The notes beneath the pieces were generated by a model. It was not told the origin of the DNA. It saw nothing but the letters and a program-made list of their open reading frames with translations, and made no database searches. Shown piece after piece: positions 17,076 to 25,509 of a stretch of DNA of 64,000 nucleotides. The stretch covers positions 248,001-312,000 of the forward strand of contig JBBIRW010000002.1 of the NCBI GenBank assembly GCA_037441565.1, in the 5' to 3' direction. This DNA is from JBBIRW01 sp037441565 (lineage in GTDB: Bacteria; Desulfobacterota; JBBIRW01). The number at the start of each line of letters is the position of its first letter. The stretch's first letter is position 1. Position numbers and translations under genes: made by a program.

Positions 17076-18560
17076 CTATTCGTTATAATTTTTTAACTCC
17101 TTCCCTCTCTGTGGATGACGTAGTTTCCTCAATGCCTTTGCCTCTATTTGCCTTATCCTTTCCCTCGTGACATTGAAGTATTTTCCAACTTCCTCAAGGG
17201 TATATTCCCTCTGTTCACCTATTCCAAATCTCATCCTTATTATCTTTTCCTCCCTGGGTGAGAGTGTTGCAAGCACCTTCCTTGTCTGTAAAGCAAGATC
17301 ATTACTGATGACCACGTCATGAGGTGAAAGTGTCATCTCATCCTCGATAAAATCCTGCAACGAGCTTTCCCCCTCATCCCCTATCGGTGTTTCAAGGGAT
17401 ATGGGCTCTCTTGCAATTTTCATTATCTTCTTTACCTTTTCAATTGGCATATCGAGCTTTGAAGCGATCTCTTCAGCAGTGGGTTCCCTTCCTGCCTCCT
17501 GGATAATTCTCTTTGAAATCCTTGCGAGTCTGTTAATTGTTTCAATCATATGGACAGGAATCCTTATAGTCCTTGCCTGATCAGCAATTGCCCTTGTTAT
17601 GGATTGTCTTATCCACCACGTCGCATATGTTGAAAACTTATAACCCTTCTTATAATCAAATTTGTCCACAGCCTTCATGAGTCCAATATTACCTTCCTGT
17701 ATAAGATCGAGGAATTGAAGCCCCCTGTTTATATATTTTTTCGCTATGCTCACAACGAGCCTTAAATTCGCCTCAGTCAGCTCCCTCTTGGCATTCCTGA
17801 CCTCGGTTTCTCCCTCCTCCACATTCTTTAACAGCTCATGAACCCTCCCCTTTTTGCCTTTTTCGCTCAACCTCTTTGCTTCCTCTCTCATTCTGTCGAG
17901 GATCTCGTTCCAGACCCTTTGATGGAAATTTATACCCATTATAATCTTGATAATACGGGCCCTTATCTTTTCCTCATCTCTCTTCAGATTCTCAAGAAGG
18001 CTTTCCCTCTTTATCCTCGTCTTCCTTTCGTTAAGCTCCTCCATCTCCTCAACCAGTTTTCTGATCCTGTTCAAGTTTTTCAGCAGCTTATCTTTCATCT
18101 GTATCTCATCAGTGCCATCCTCCTCCTCATCAAGATCCTCAATCATGTCACGGATTTTCCTTTTACTGCTCTTCAGCTCAGCAGGAAGACCCATGATGAA
18201 TTCAAGCGTACCTTTCCATTTTAACAGTGCCCTGAGAATCTTTTCCCTTCCTGCCTCAATCCTCTTTGCTATTTCTATCTCATCTTCCCTTGAAAGTAAT
18301 GAAACCTTTCCCATCTCCTTTAGATAAAGTTTTACAGAATCCGTATATGGCTCTTGAATGAATTCCTCCCTCTCTTCCAGTTCTACAGCCTCAGGAAAGC
18401 CCTCATGTACCCCTATAGATGTTATAGTGGAGAGTTCCTCCTTATTTTCAACAGGAATGATATACTCTCCTTCATAATCATCCATCGCATTAAGCTCATC
18501 ATAGGTGAGATATTCCTCACCTCCATTAAATATTTCCCTCTCCTTTCTCAATCTTCCCAT
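17076..18560 (-). CDS. rpoD: Primary RNA polymerase sigma factor (sigma-70)
   Basis: Housekeeping sigma factor of 494 residues. After an acidic N-terminus come region 1.2 (DSVKLYLKEMGKVSLLSREDE), a long charged non-conserved insert (about residues 130-260), region 2 (LDLIQEGNIGLMKAVDKFD, YKFSTYATWWIRQSI), region 3 and region 4 with helix-turn-helix (LEEVGKYFNVTRERIRQIEAKAL). It is last in the rpsU-yqeY-dnaG-rpoD order. The ATG follows GGAGAAAAA and lies inside the end of dnaG (35-bp overlap). Confidence 0.96.
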   Translation of the reverse strand: MGRLRKEREIFNGGEEYLTYDELNAMDDYEGEYIIPVENKEELSTITSIGVHEGFPEAVELEEREEFIQEPYTDSVKLYLKEMGKVSLLSREDEIEIAKRIEAGREKILRALLKWKGTLEFIMGLPAELKSSKRKIRDMIEDLDEEEDGTDEIQMKDKLLKNLNRIRKLVEEMEELNERKTRIKRESLLENLKRDEEKIRARIIKIIMGINFHQRVWNEILDRMREEAKRLSEKGKKGRVHELLKNVEEGETEVRNAKRELTEANLRLVVSIAKKYINRGLQFLDLIQEGNIGLMKAVDKFDYKKGYKFSTYATWWIRQSITRAIADQARTIRIPVHMIETINRLARISKRIIQEAGREPTAEEIASKLDMPIEKVKKIMKIAREPISLETPIGDEGESSLQDFIEDEMTLSPHDVVISNDLALQTRKVLATLSPREEKIIRMRFGIGEQREYTLEEVGKYFNVTRERIRQIEAKALRKLRHPQRGKELKNYNE

Positions 18561-20301
18561 TTTTTCTCCTTATTTCTTTTAGACGGTTTATATCCCTCAG
18601 AATTTTTTCAACTGCTTCCTCATTCCGATCCTCCTGTGCCTCTTTAAGTTGATTTAGTAACCCCTTCATCTGCTCCCTGATATACCTCTCCTGCAGTTTC
18701 AATATACATCCCTTAAGAAAATCCCCTGGCTCTTCCTCCCATGGAGGATTTTCAATAATGAGACGTGATATAATCCCCCTTGTTTTTTCATCAAACTGAG
18801 AAAGACCCTTTTGAATATCGATACTGTCCGGGGATCCAGAAAGCTCCATTAATAAATCTCTAATGCGGTCATCCTTTATATACGAAATGGCTCCTCTCTC
18901 CATTATTAGTTTTATATACTCTGGATGATGAAGGACTACCTGCAAAACACCTTTTTCCACAGGATCGATCTGAGGGGGCTCTTGCCTCTCAATTAATCCA
19001 TCGATCCCGAATTCAGAACCACCGGAACCTTTCTTAAGCGCTACGAATTCCCTCACAACCTCCTCACGAAGCCCTATGCTCTCAGAGATTAGCCTTATCC
19101 ATCGTTCCCTTTCTATCGGATTTCTTACGGAAACTATATAAGGAGTTATCATCTCCATTATCTTTTTCTTTCCATCAAAATCTTGAGGTGCTGTTTCAGA
19201 TATGAAATAATCCAGTACCGTTTCGAAAAGGGATGGTGCCTTTTCGGAAAGAATATCAAAGGCATTCTTTCCCCTATCCTTTATGAATGAATCGGGATCG
19301 TATCCATGGGGAAGCACAACTGCCCTCCCATCCACATCTTCATCTATAAATAACTGCAAACTTCTTGCCAATGCCCGCATTCCTGCCTCATCACCGTCAA
19401 AAACAAGGCAAATATCTCTTGCAAATTTTTTAAGTCTTCTTAAGTGATTTACCCCCAAGGCTGTCCCACAAAGCGCAACAACATTTCTTACCCCTGCCTG
19501 ATAAAGGGTCAGAAGATCAAAATACCCTTCTACTACGAAAACCCTTCCATCCTTATCTATAAAATCCCTGCATTCATGGATCCCGTACAAAACTCTACCT
19601 TTAATAAATACCGGTGTTTCAGGAGAGTTCATATATTTGGGCTCCGATTCATCTATGGAACGACTTCCGAATCCCACTATTGAACCATCGACCTCCCTTA
19701 CAGGAAATACGATCCTGTTTCTAAACCGGTCATAATAGTTTCCATCCCTTGTCTCAATTATGAGACCTGCCTTCTCCATAAGCTCCACGGAAAATCCCTT
19801 CTTTTGTAAATAATTAAAAAGTGAGCGCCATTCATCAGGTGCATAGCCGATATAAAACCCCTCTACAATTTCCCTGCTGAGCTTTCTATAAGTAATGTAT
19901 CTCCTGCCTTCCTCGCCTTCTTTACCCTGAAGGGTATTGAAAAAGTAATCCGCTGCAATTTTATTTATTCTCAATATTTCATCCCTGATGCTATCGCTCT
20001 TTCCCTTTCTTACATCTATGCGGATGTTGTAGATCCTTGCGAGCTCAAAAACAGATTCAGAAAAGCTAATATTCCTGATCTTCATTAAAAAGGTAAAGAT
20101 ATCTCCACCCTCATGGCATCCAAAACAATAAAAGATACCTTTCTCCCTGTTAACAGTAAAGGAGGGCGTTTTCTCTGAATGGAATGGGCATAAGCCTATA
20201 AAATTTTTACCGCTTTTTTTGAGATGGACATATTCAGAAACTATTTCAACTATGTCGGATCTTTCCCTGATCTCGGTTATCTTCTCATCAGGTATAACCA
20301 T
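18526..20301 (-). CDS. dnaG: DNA primase
   Basis: Synthesises RNA primers at the replication fork. The 591-residue protein has the CHC2 zinc finger (C38, H41, C59, C62), a primase core with TOPRIM motifs (VVEGYFDLL and VFDGDEAGMRA) and a C-terminal helical region (about 440-580) that would bind the replicative helicase. The C-terminus overlaps rpoD by 35 bp. It starts 17 bp after yqeY in the conserved macromolecular-synthesis operon. Confidence 0.96.
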   Translation of the reverse strand: MVIPDEKITEIRERSDIVEIVSEYVHLKKSGKNFIGLCPFHSEKTPSFTVNREKGIFYCFGCHEGGDIFTFLMKIRNISFSESVFELARIYNIRIDVRKGKSDSIRDEILRINKIAADYFFNTLQGKEGEEGRRYITYRKLSREIVEGFYIGYAPDEWRSLFNYLQKKGFSVELMEKAGLIIETRDGNYYDRFRNRIVFPVREVDGSIVGFGSRSIDESEPKYMNSPETPVFIKGRVLYGIHECRDFIDKDGRVFVVEGYFDLLTLYQAGVRNVVALCGTALGVNHLRRLKKFARDICLVFDGDEAGMRALARSLQLFIDEDVDGRAVVLPHGYDPDSFIKDRGKNAFDILSEKAPSLFETVLDYFISETAPQDFDGKKKIMEMITPYIVSVRNPIERERWIRLISESIGLREEVVREFVALKKGSGGSEFGIDGLIERQEPPQIDPVEKGVLQVVLHHPEYIKLIMERGAISYIKDDRIRDLLMELSGSPDSIDIQKGLSQFDEKTRGIISRLIIENPPWEEEPGDFLKGCILKLQERYIREQMKGLLNQLKEAQEDRNEEAVEKILRDINRLKEIRRKNGKIEKGEGNI

Positions 20302-20318
20302 AAAGCTGTTATATCCTA

Positions 20319-20774
20319 CTACTCCCCCTCCCCTGAAAGCTTTCTTCTTACCATTTCATTGACAACTTTCCCATCAGCTCGCCCTGCTATCTTAGGCATA
20401 ACAATTTTCATAACCTTTCCTATATCCCGAGGACCAGAGGCATGGGATTCCCTTATTGCATCCATAATAATAGATTCAAGCTCTTGACTGCTCAACGGCT
20501 CTGGCAGGTATGATCGGAGGATCTCCATCTCCATCTCTTCCTTTTGCAACAAGTCCTCCCTGTTAGCCTTCCTGAAATATTCGATCGATTCCTGATGCTG
20601 CTTTATGAGGGTATTTATCATACCTATGATCGCTGCATCATCCAGTTCCCTTATTAATTCAACTTCTTTGTTTTTAATAGCAGTCTTTATCGCCCTTATA
20701 GTATCCAGTCTGATCCTATCCCTGTTTCTCATAGCCTCTTTTAAATCCTTTTCAAGTTTTTCTTTTAGACCCAT
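20319..20774 (-). CDS. yqeY: GatB/YqeY domain protein
   Basis: Small helical protein of 151 residues related to the tail domain of the GatB subunit of Asp/Glu-tRNA amidotransferase, which contacts tRNA. Its role alone is uncertain. Family marks include the N-terminal DLKEAMRNRDRIRLDTIRAIKTAI and the C-terminal DIGKVMKIVMPKIAGRADG. It starts one base after the rpsU stop (TAAaATG) with AGGAG 14 nt upstream inside rpsU, implying translational coupling. yqeY between rpsU and dnaG is a recurring arrangement. Confidence 0.92.
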   Translation of the reverse strand: MGLKEKLEKDLKEAMRNRDRIRLDTIRAIKTAIKNKEVELIRELDDAAIIGMINTLIKQHQESIEYFRKANREDLLQKEEMEMEILRSYLPEPLSSQELESIIMDAIRESHASGPRDIGKVMKIVMPKIAGRADGKVVNEMVRRKLSGEGE

Positions 20775-20775
20775 T

Positions 20776-20976
20776 TTAATAATTCTGACTCCTCCTCATT
20801 CTTTTAAGCAGCCTTTTCCTTGCTGCAAGTGCCTTTTTCTTTCTTCTTACACTGGGCTTCTCATAATGCTCCCTTTTCCTGAGTTCGTAGAGGATCCCTG
20901 CCCTTTCACACTGCTTTTTAAAACGTTTGAGTGCAAGCTCAAACGGCTCATCTTCCTTGACCCACACACCCGGCAT
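20776..20976 (-). CDS. rpsU: Small ribosomal subunit protein bS21
   Basis: Basic 30S protein of 66 residues beginning MPGVWVKEDEPFELALKRFK and ending in an Arg/Lys-rich helix. The frame extends to an ATG at 21015, but that codon is part of the predicted -10 element. The ATG at 20976, preceded by GGGGGAGG, is the true start. It is the first gene of the operon, and its product helps mRNA selection during initiation. Confidence 0.95.
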   Translation of the reverse strand: MPGVWVKEDEPFELALKRFKKQCERAGILYELRKREHYEKPSVRRKKKALAARKRLLKRMRRSQNY

Positions 20977-21010
20977 CAGATTTTCACCTCCCCCTATCGA
21001 ATATCCTTTA

Positions 21011-21039
21011 ATCATAAATTCTTATTAGTGAAAAGTCAA
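21011..21039 (-). promoter_or_regulatory. Sigma-70 promoter of rpsU-yqeY-dnaG-rpoD
   Basis: On the minus strand TTGACT (-35, 21034-21039) and TATGAT (-10, 21011-21016) are separated by exactly 17 bp, each matching 5/6 consensus bases. The predicted start near 21004 gives a leader of about 28 nt holding the rpsU ribosome-binding site. It separates this operon from the upstream radical SAM gene. Confidence 0.8.
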
Positions 21040-21054
21040 TTTATCCATCACTTT

Positions 21055-22038
21055 CTAAACCCAAAATGGATAATTAAGCTCCCATAATAAGGAGAGTTCT
21101 ATAACCCCCGCATCTCTGCACTTATTACAGGATTCAGCCCTTCTCAAAAAATTTCTGTATGTCTTTGATCTGAAAAAGGATGGGAACTCCATATCAAGGG
21201 CCTTACCAAAAGGTGTTCCCGAGATGCAATCAAAAATCTCACCTCCTGAATCTACCCTTAAAACAGTCTTTTTATAGTGACACTTGAATATTCGTTTATC
21301 TATAAGATACTGGAGATAGGCATGGGAATTCCTTATGGGAAACCCCCTCCCCTTCAACTCAATCAACTTGCTGATCGCCCACCTCTCCTCAAAAGGCTCT
21401 GGTATGGATCCCACTCTACCCGGTCTCCTGCTATCAGGACTGTAATCCTCCTCGTTCAATGCCTGAAAAATAATGGGAACACCCCTTCTCGATCCATAGG
21501 ATGCCATATCCTCTATAAATCTCAGATTGTCTCTTGATAGGACACAAATCAGATGCACTTCAGGGGCATTCTTATCCTTTTTAATGTATGTTATTGCCCT
21601 GTCTATCTTTTTAAATAACCCTGGGCAACCCCTTATCCTGTCATGCTCCTCACATGGGGCATCCAGTGAAATAAAGAGATAATCCAGGGCAGGAACAAGC
21701 TCATTGTATCTTTCAAGTAATAATTCACCATTTGTTATAATCCCTGTGAGAAACCCAAGTTTCTTTGCCCCTTTTATTATCTCGCCTATATCAATTCTTA
21801 AGAGTGGCTCACCTCCCCATATGATTAATAACTCAAAACCTGATCCTCTTGCCTTTCTATAAATTTCCATTATCTGATCATATGAGAGTTCACCACTGGA
21901 ATCTCCTCTCCAAAGACAGAATGGGCATGATAGATTGCAGCGCTTCGTTATTAAATGCGAGAGGATAAAAGGGGTTTTTCTAATCCTTGATTTCAGAAAG
22001 CCTCTGAGAAGCTTAAATCCTTTTACTATCCGATTCAT
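21055..22038 (-). CDS. Radical SAM protein with SPASM-like C-terminus
   Basis: The 327-residue protein has the radical SAM cluster motif CNLSCPFC (C34, C38, C41), the GGEPLL motif and a C-terminal cysteine-rich region (FKCHYK, FDCISG, ESCNKC) that could bind auxiliary iron-sulfur clusters as in SPASM/twitch proteins. Such enzymes use 5'-deoxyadenosyl radicals to modify peptides, cofactors or lipids. No small peptide substrate gene is apparent nearby. It lies 8 bp after mutS2 and is probably co-transcribed. The substrate is unknown. Confidence 0.85.
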   Translation of the reverse strand: MNRIVKGFKLLRGFLKSRIRKTPFILSHLITKRCNLSCPFCLWRGDSSGELSYDQIMEIYRKARGSGFELLIIWGGEPLLRIDIGEIIKGAKKLGFLTGIITNGELLLERYNELVPALDYLFISLDAPCEEHDRIRGCPGLFKKIDRAITYIKKDKNAPEVHLICVLSRDNLRFIEDMASYGSRRGVPIIFQALNEEDYSPDSRRPGRVGSIPEPFEERWAISKLIELKGRGFPIRNSHAYLQYLIDKRIFKCHYKKTVLRVDSGGEIFDCISGTPFGKALDMEFPSFFRSKTYRNFLRRAESCNKCRDAGVIELSLLWELNYPFWV

Positions 22039-22046
22039 GATTCTGT

Positions 22047-24389
22047 TTAATCCTTAAGGGTAAGCACCGTAACACCTTCTCCACCTTCATTGGCGTTCCC
22101 GGTTCTGAAGCTCTTGATATATGGTGACTCCTTCAGATACTCCCTTACTGATCTTCTAAGGGCACCTGTTCCGATCCCGTGAATTACATGTACCTCTTTG
22201 ACCCCATTAAGGTAGGCCCTGTCAAGGAACGCATCAAGCCTGCTGATTGCCTCATCAGCCCTGAGACCCCTTAGATCTATCCTGTTTGCTTCCTCCCCTG
22301 AAACCTCATACATCCCCCTCTTCCTGATAAGATCAATGGGGGCTTCTTCCTTTAGTTCAATAATCTTCACACCCCCCGTGTTGATCACAACATTCTTCCC
22401 GCTGGAATTAATAACAAGTCTATTATTTTCAGGAGAAAACTCTACAACCTTCCCCCTTAAATTCAGCTCCTCAACAAAAACATCACTCCCTGGCTTTAAT
22501 AATGGAGACCTCGATGTATCACGATCGGGTTGTGGAATCTTCATCATAATATCCTTCTCATACTCTGTCATCCTCTTTCTTAATTTCATCCTTAGCTCTG
22601 CCTTCCTTTCCTTCCTTGCCTCCTCAATTAATCTGTTCATCTCTTTCCTCGATTCATCTAAAATTTCTCTTATACTATCCCTTAACTCCTTTATCTCCTT
22701 TTCCCTCTCCATCCTCAGTCTCTCCCTCTCCTTCTGGAGCTCCTCGGTTCTGATCCTTAATTCTTCTTTCATTGCTTCAACATCCTTCATTAAGGCTGCA
22801 TACCTGATCCTCATATCCTCTGCCCTTTTGATTGCCTCTTCAAAGAATAACTCCCTGCTTTCCATATAACCCTCTGCAATATCTTTGATCTTTTCTGGAA
22901 GACCAAGCCTCTCTGCAACCCTCATCGCCCAGCTATTACCCGGAATACCTCTTATAAGACGGTATGTAGGTCTCATCGCTGTTAGATCGAATTCCATGGA
23001 TGCTGGGATGATTCTTCTGTCTCCGATCATCTTTAATTCAGGATAGTGTGTAGTAACAAAAACCTTTCCTGCCTTTTCAATGAGAAATTCAAGGAATGCC
23101 CGCGCGAGGGCTGCCCCCTCAAGGGGGTCAGTCCTTCCCATCAACTCATCTATGAGAATGATACTATGCGGGTTAGCCCTCTTTAGGATTTCGATTATTT
23201 CAAGTACATGACCTGAGAACGCAGAAAGCTCCTCCTCGATCCCTTCAATCGATTTAATACAAGTAAGAAGCTCAATACCACATGGTATCTCTGATCCTTC
23301 CTCAACAGGTGGAAGGATGCCTGCCATTGTTAGCAGTAAAATGATACCAGTGGTTTTAAGTGTAACCGTTTTTCCTCCTGCATTAGGACCCGAGATAATC
23401 ATCCCCTTCTCGCCATCATTAAGGATAATATCATTGGCAATTACACCACCCCCCTTGAATATAAGAAGTGGATGTCTCGCTTTAAGAAATCTCAACGGAC
23501 CATTTTCATTAAGCACAGGCCTGCTCCCATCAATCAGGATTGAGAGCTTGCTCCTTGCATGTATAAGGTCAAGCTCACCAATCAGGTCCATTATGAGATA
23601 GAAAGCCCCTGCCTCCATCCCTATCATATGGGAAAGATAGGATAGAACCCTGAAGATCTCCTCCTTGAGTTCACTCTCAGCTATCTTTAAACTGTTATTG
23701 AGGGGAACGAGTTCTGCAGGTTCAATAAAGATCGTCTCACCTCTTACGGAAGTATCATGGATTATTCCTTGAATCTTCCCTTTGAAGCTTGATTTCACAG
23801 GGATCACATATCTGTTCTCCCTTATGGTGAAGAACTCGTCCTGAAGATATTTCTTCATATCAGACCGATGCAGTATGGATTCAATCTTCTGCCTGATCCT
23901 CTCAGCTTCTGATCTCACCCTCCTTCTCAGCTCTCCTATAAGCGGTGAGGCATCATCCGTAATCTCCCCATCGTCTCCGATACAGCGCTCAAGTTCATCC
24001 TTTATCTCCTCAGGATACGGAAGATCGAAAACTATCTTAAACAACTCAGGATATGATTGACGAAGGATCGGCGAAAGCCCTTTTATCTCACACACACATT
24101 TAAGTACATCCCTTACTTTGACAAGCTCATCCTCCTTCAGCACACCTCCAGCCTCTGCCCTCTTTATCTCCTCTTTTATCTCTATATTCCCGGGAAGCGG
24201 GAAAACACCATATTCCTCCTGAAAAAGCTTCATTTCGAGGGTTTGATTAAGAAGCCTTTCTATATCATACTTCTTAATATGGAATGGGATATGGAATATC
24301 TTCCCCTTTCCCCATGGAGTGCGACAAAGTTCGAGTAGTTTTTTCTCAATCTTTTCCCATTCAAGATCTTTTAATACCCTTTCATCCAT
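22047..24389 (-). CDS. mutS2: Endonuclease MutS2
   Basis: The 780-residue ATPase lacks the mismatch-binding domain of MutS. Visible parts are an N-terminal clamp/lever region, Walker A GPNAGGKT (334-341), IILIDELMGRTDP (Walker B), a long charged coiled coil (about 515-640), a KOW-like segment and a C-terminal Smr nuclease domain (IDLRGLRADEA, HGIGTGALR). MutS2 proteins suppress recombination and, in some bacteria, act on collided ribosomes. No clear SD precedes the ATG. Confidence 0.95.
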   Translation of the reverse strand: MDERVLKDLEWEKIEKKLLELCRTPWGKGKIFHIPFHIKKYDIERLLNQTLEMKLFQEEYGVFPLPGNIEIKEEIKRAEAGGVLKEDELVKVRDVLKCVCEIKGLSPILRQSYPELFKIVFDLPYPEEIKDELERCIGDDGEITDDASPLIGELRRRVRSEAERIRQKIESILHRSDMKKYLQDEFFTIRENRYVIPVKSSFKGKIQGIIHDTSVRGETIFIEPAELVPLNNSLKIAESELKEEIFRVLSYLSHMIGMEAGAFYLIMDLIGELDLIHARSKLSILIDGSRPVLNENGPLRFLKARHPLLIFKGGGVIANDIILNDGEKGMIISGPNAGGKTVTLKTTGIILLLTMAGILPPVEEGSEIPCGIELLTCIKSIEGIEEELSAFSGHVLEIIEILKRANPHSIILIDELMGRTDPLEGAALARAFLEFLIEKAGKVFVTTHYPELKMIGDRRIIPASMEFDLTAMRPTYRLIRGIPGNSWAMRVAERLGLPEKIKDIAEGYMESRELFFEEAIKRAEDMRIRYAALMKDVEAMKEELRIRTEELQKERERLRMEREKEIKELRDSIREILDESRKEMNRLIEEARKERKAELRMKLRKRMTEYEKDIMMKIPQPDRDTSRSPLLKPGSDVFVEELNLRGKVVEFSPENNRLVINSSGKNVVINTGGVKIIELKEEAPIDLIRKRGMYEVSGEEANRIDLRGLRADEAISRLDAFLDRAYLNGVKEVHVIHGIGTGALRRSVREYLKESPYIKSFRTGNANEGGEGVTVLTLKD

Positions 24390-24450
24390 GGTTTAAAGAT
24401 ATTATTTTTTACAGAAGGTTAAAGGATGCAGATAAAGAGAAGGAGATTGA

Positions 24451-25377
24451 TCAGAGATACTGACCGTATCTGATCTTCTCTGTAATCTCCTTGATCCGCT
24501 GATAGCTTTCAAGTTCCCTGATTATATCCTCCGTAGAAACAAGTGCGGGCTTTATCCCACTGCCCTCAAGACGGACCTTCTGTTCAAGAACCCTTCTCAG
24601 CACCTCTGCTATATCGGCACCTGAAAGATTAACAGTTTTAGGGATTATGTGCGAATAGTCCAGAGTGTCGAAGAGCTTCCTCCCCCCTATCTTTTCAGCC
24701 TTTGTTTTATGTATTTCAAATATCATCTTCTTCTCCTCCATATCCGGAAGGGGAACCTCAATGAGACGTTCGAATCTTCCAGGCTTTATCAGCTCTGACA
24801 TGATTGCGCCCGGTTTTATCGTTGATCCAACAATTATAAGGTTATCATAAAAATCCAGTGAATCCATGATCTCAAGGATCATATAGAGTATCCTTCTTGC
24901 AGGTGATTTGGGATCCGAAGGAACAAAAGGACCTTCAGCATCGATCGCCTCAACCTCATCAAAATAAAGTATGCTTCTTCCGCTTTCCCTTATCAGTGAG
25001 AAAATATCCTGGATGAGATTTCCTGTTATATCAGGACCTTTAAATATAAGTTTTGACAGCCTTAGATGATAGAGGACGGCTTCAGACTCTGTAGCGAGAA
25101 ATTTAACAAGCATCGTCTTTCCAGACCCGGGCGGTCCATACAAAAGGAGCCCTTTCGTGGGAATTGTTCCCCATATCTGAAAAAGTTCAGGTTTTCTAAG
25201 GGAATAACTCAACCCCTGGATCTCCCTTTTAGCCCTCTCAAGGCCACCTATGTCGTTATAGCCCACATCGCATCGGAAGGTCATCTCAACCTTTCCCTTA
25301 AGGCTTCCATACTTGTTTTCAAACCCCGCCCAGAGATTTTTTAATCTGGTCTCCAGATTGCTTCTCGTTATATCCAT
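24451..25377 (-). CDS. Single-domain AAA+ ATPase (classical clade, PAN/p97-like)
   Basis: The 308-residue protein has the DIGGL sensor segment before the core, Walker A GPPGSGKT (81-88), Walker B ILYFDE (136-141), a second-region-of-homology segment with KPGRFERLIEVPLPD and a C-terminal four-helix lid. It resembles one AAA module of p97, Vps4, FtsH or proteasomal ATPases, but has no protease, no transmembrane helix and no OB-fold N-domain. A short N-terminal helix precedes the core. It is upstream of mutS2 on the same strand and divergent from hflX. The substrate is unknown. Confidence 0.85.
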   Translation of the reverse strand: MDITRSNLETRLKNLWAGFENKYGSLKGKVEMTFRCDVGYNDIGGLERAKREIQGLSYSLRKPELFQIWGTIPTKGLLLYGPPGSGKTMLVKFLATESEAVLYHLRLSKLIFKGPDITGNLIQDIFSLIRESGRSILYFDEVEAIDAEGPFVPSDPKSPARRILYMILEIMDSLDFYDNLIIVGSTIKPGAIMSELIKPGRFERLIEVPLPDMEEKKMIFEIHKTKAEKIGGRKLFDTLDYSHIIPKTVNLSGADIAEVLRRVLEQKVRLEGSGIKPALVSTEDIIRELESYQRIKEITEKIRYGQYL

Positions 25378-25451
25378 CTTCCGATTTCCAGATTTATAAT
25401 GCTAAAATGATTTTTTAAAATTATATATAAATTTTATGCTAAAGGAAACCC

Positions 25452-25480
25452 TTCACCAATCCAGAAATCTGAGGTAAAAT
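25452..25480 (+). promoter_or_regulatory. Candidate hflX promoter
   Basis: TTCACC (25452-25457) and TAAAAT (25475-25480) are spaced by 17 bp in the 132-bp region divergent from the AAA+ gene. The -10 matches 5/6 and the -35 4/6 consensus bases. It would give a 5' leader of about 23 nt containing AAGGAGGGG. Confidence 0.55.
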
Positions 25481-25509
25481 AATAAAAAAAATCAGAAGGA
25501 GGGGATGCG

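Noticed and set aside
21013..21015. Upstream ATG for bS21 giving a 79-residue product
   Set aside because: The ATG is part of the -10 hexamer of the rpsU promoter and therefore upstream of the transcript; the SD-equipped ATG at 20976 matches family length.
22336..22869. 177-codon plus-strand frame inside mutS2
   Set aside because: Shadow of the charged coiled coil of MutS2; Ser/Phe/Leu-biased composition and no start signals.
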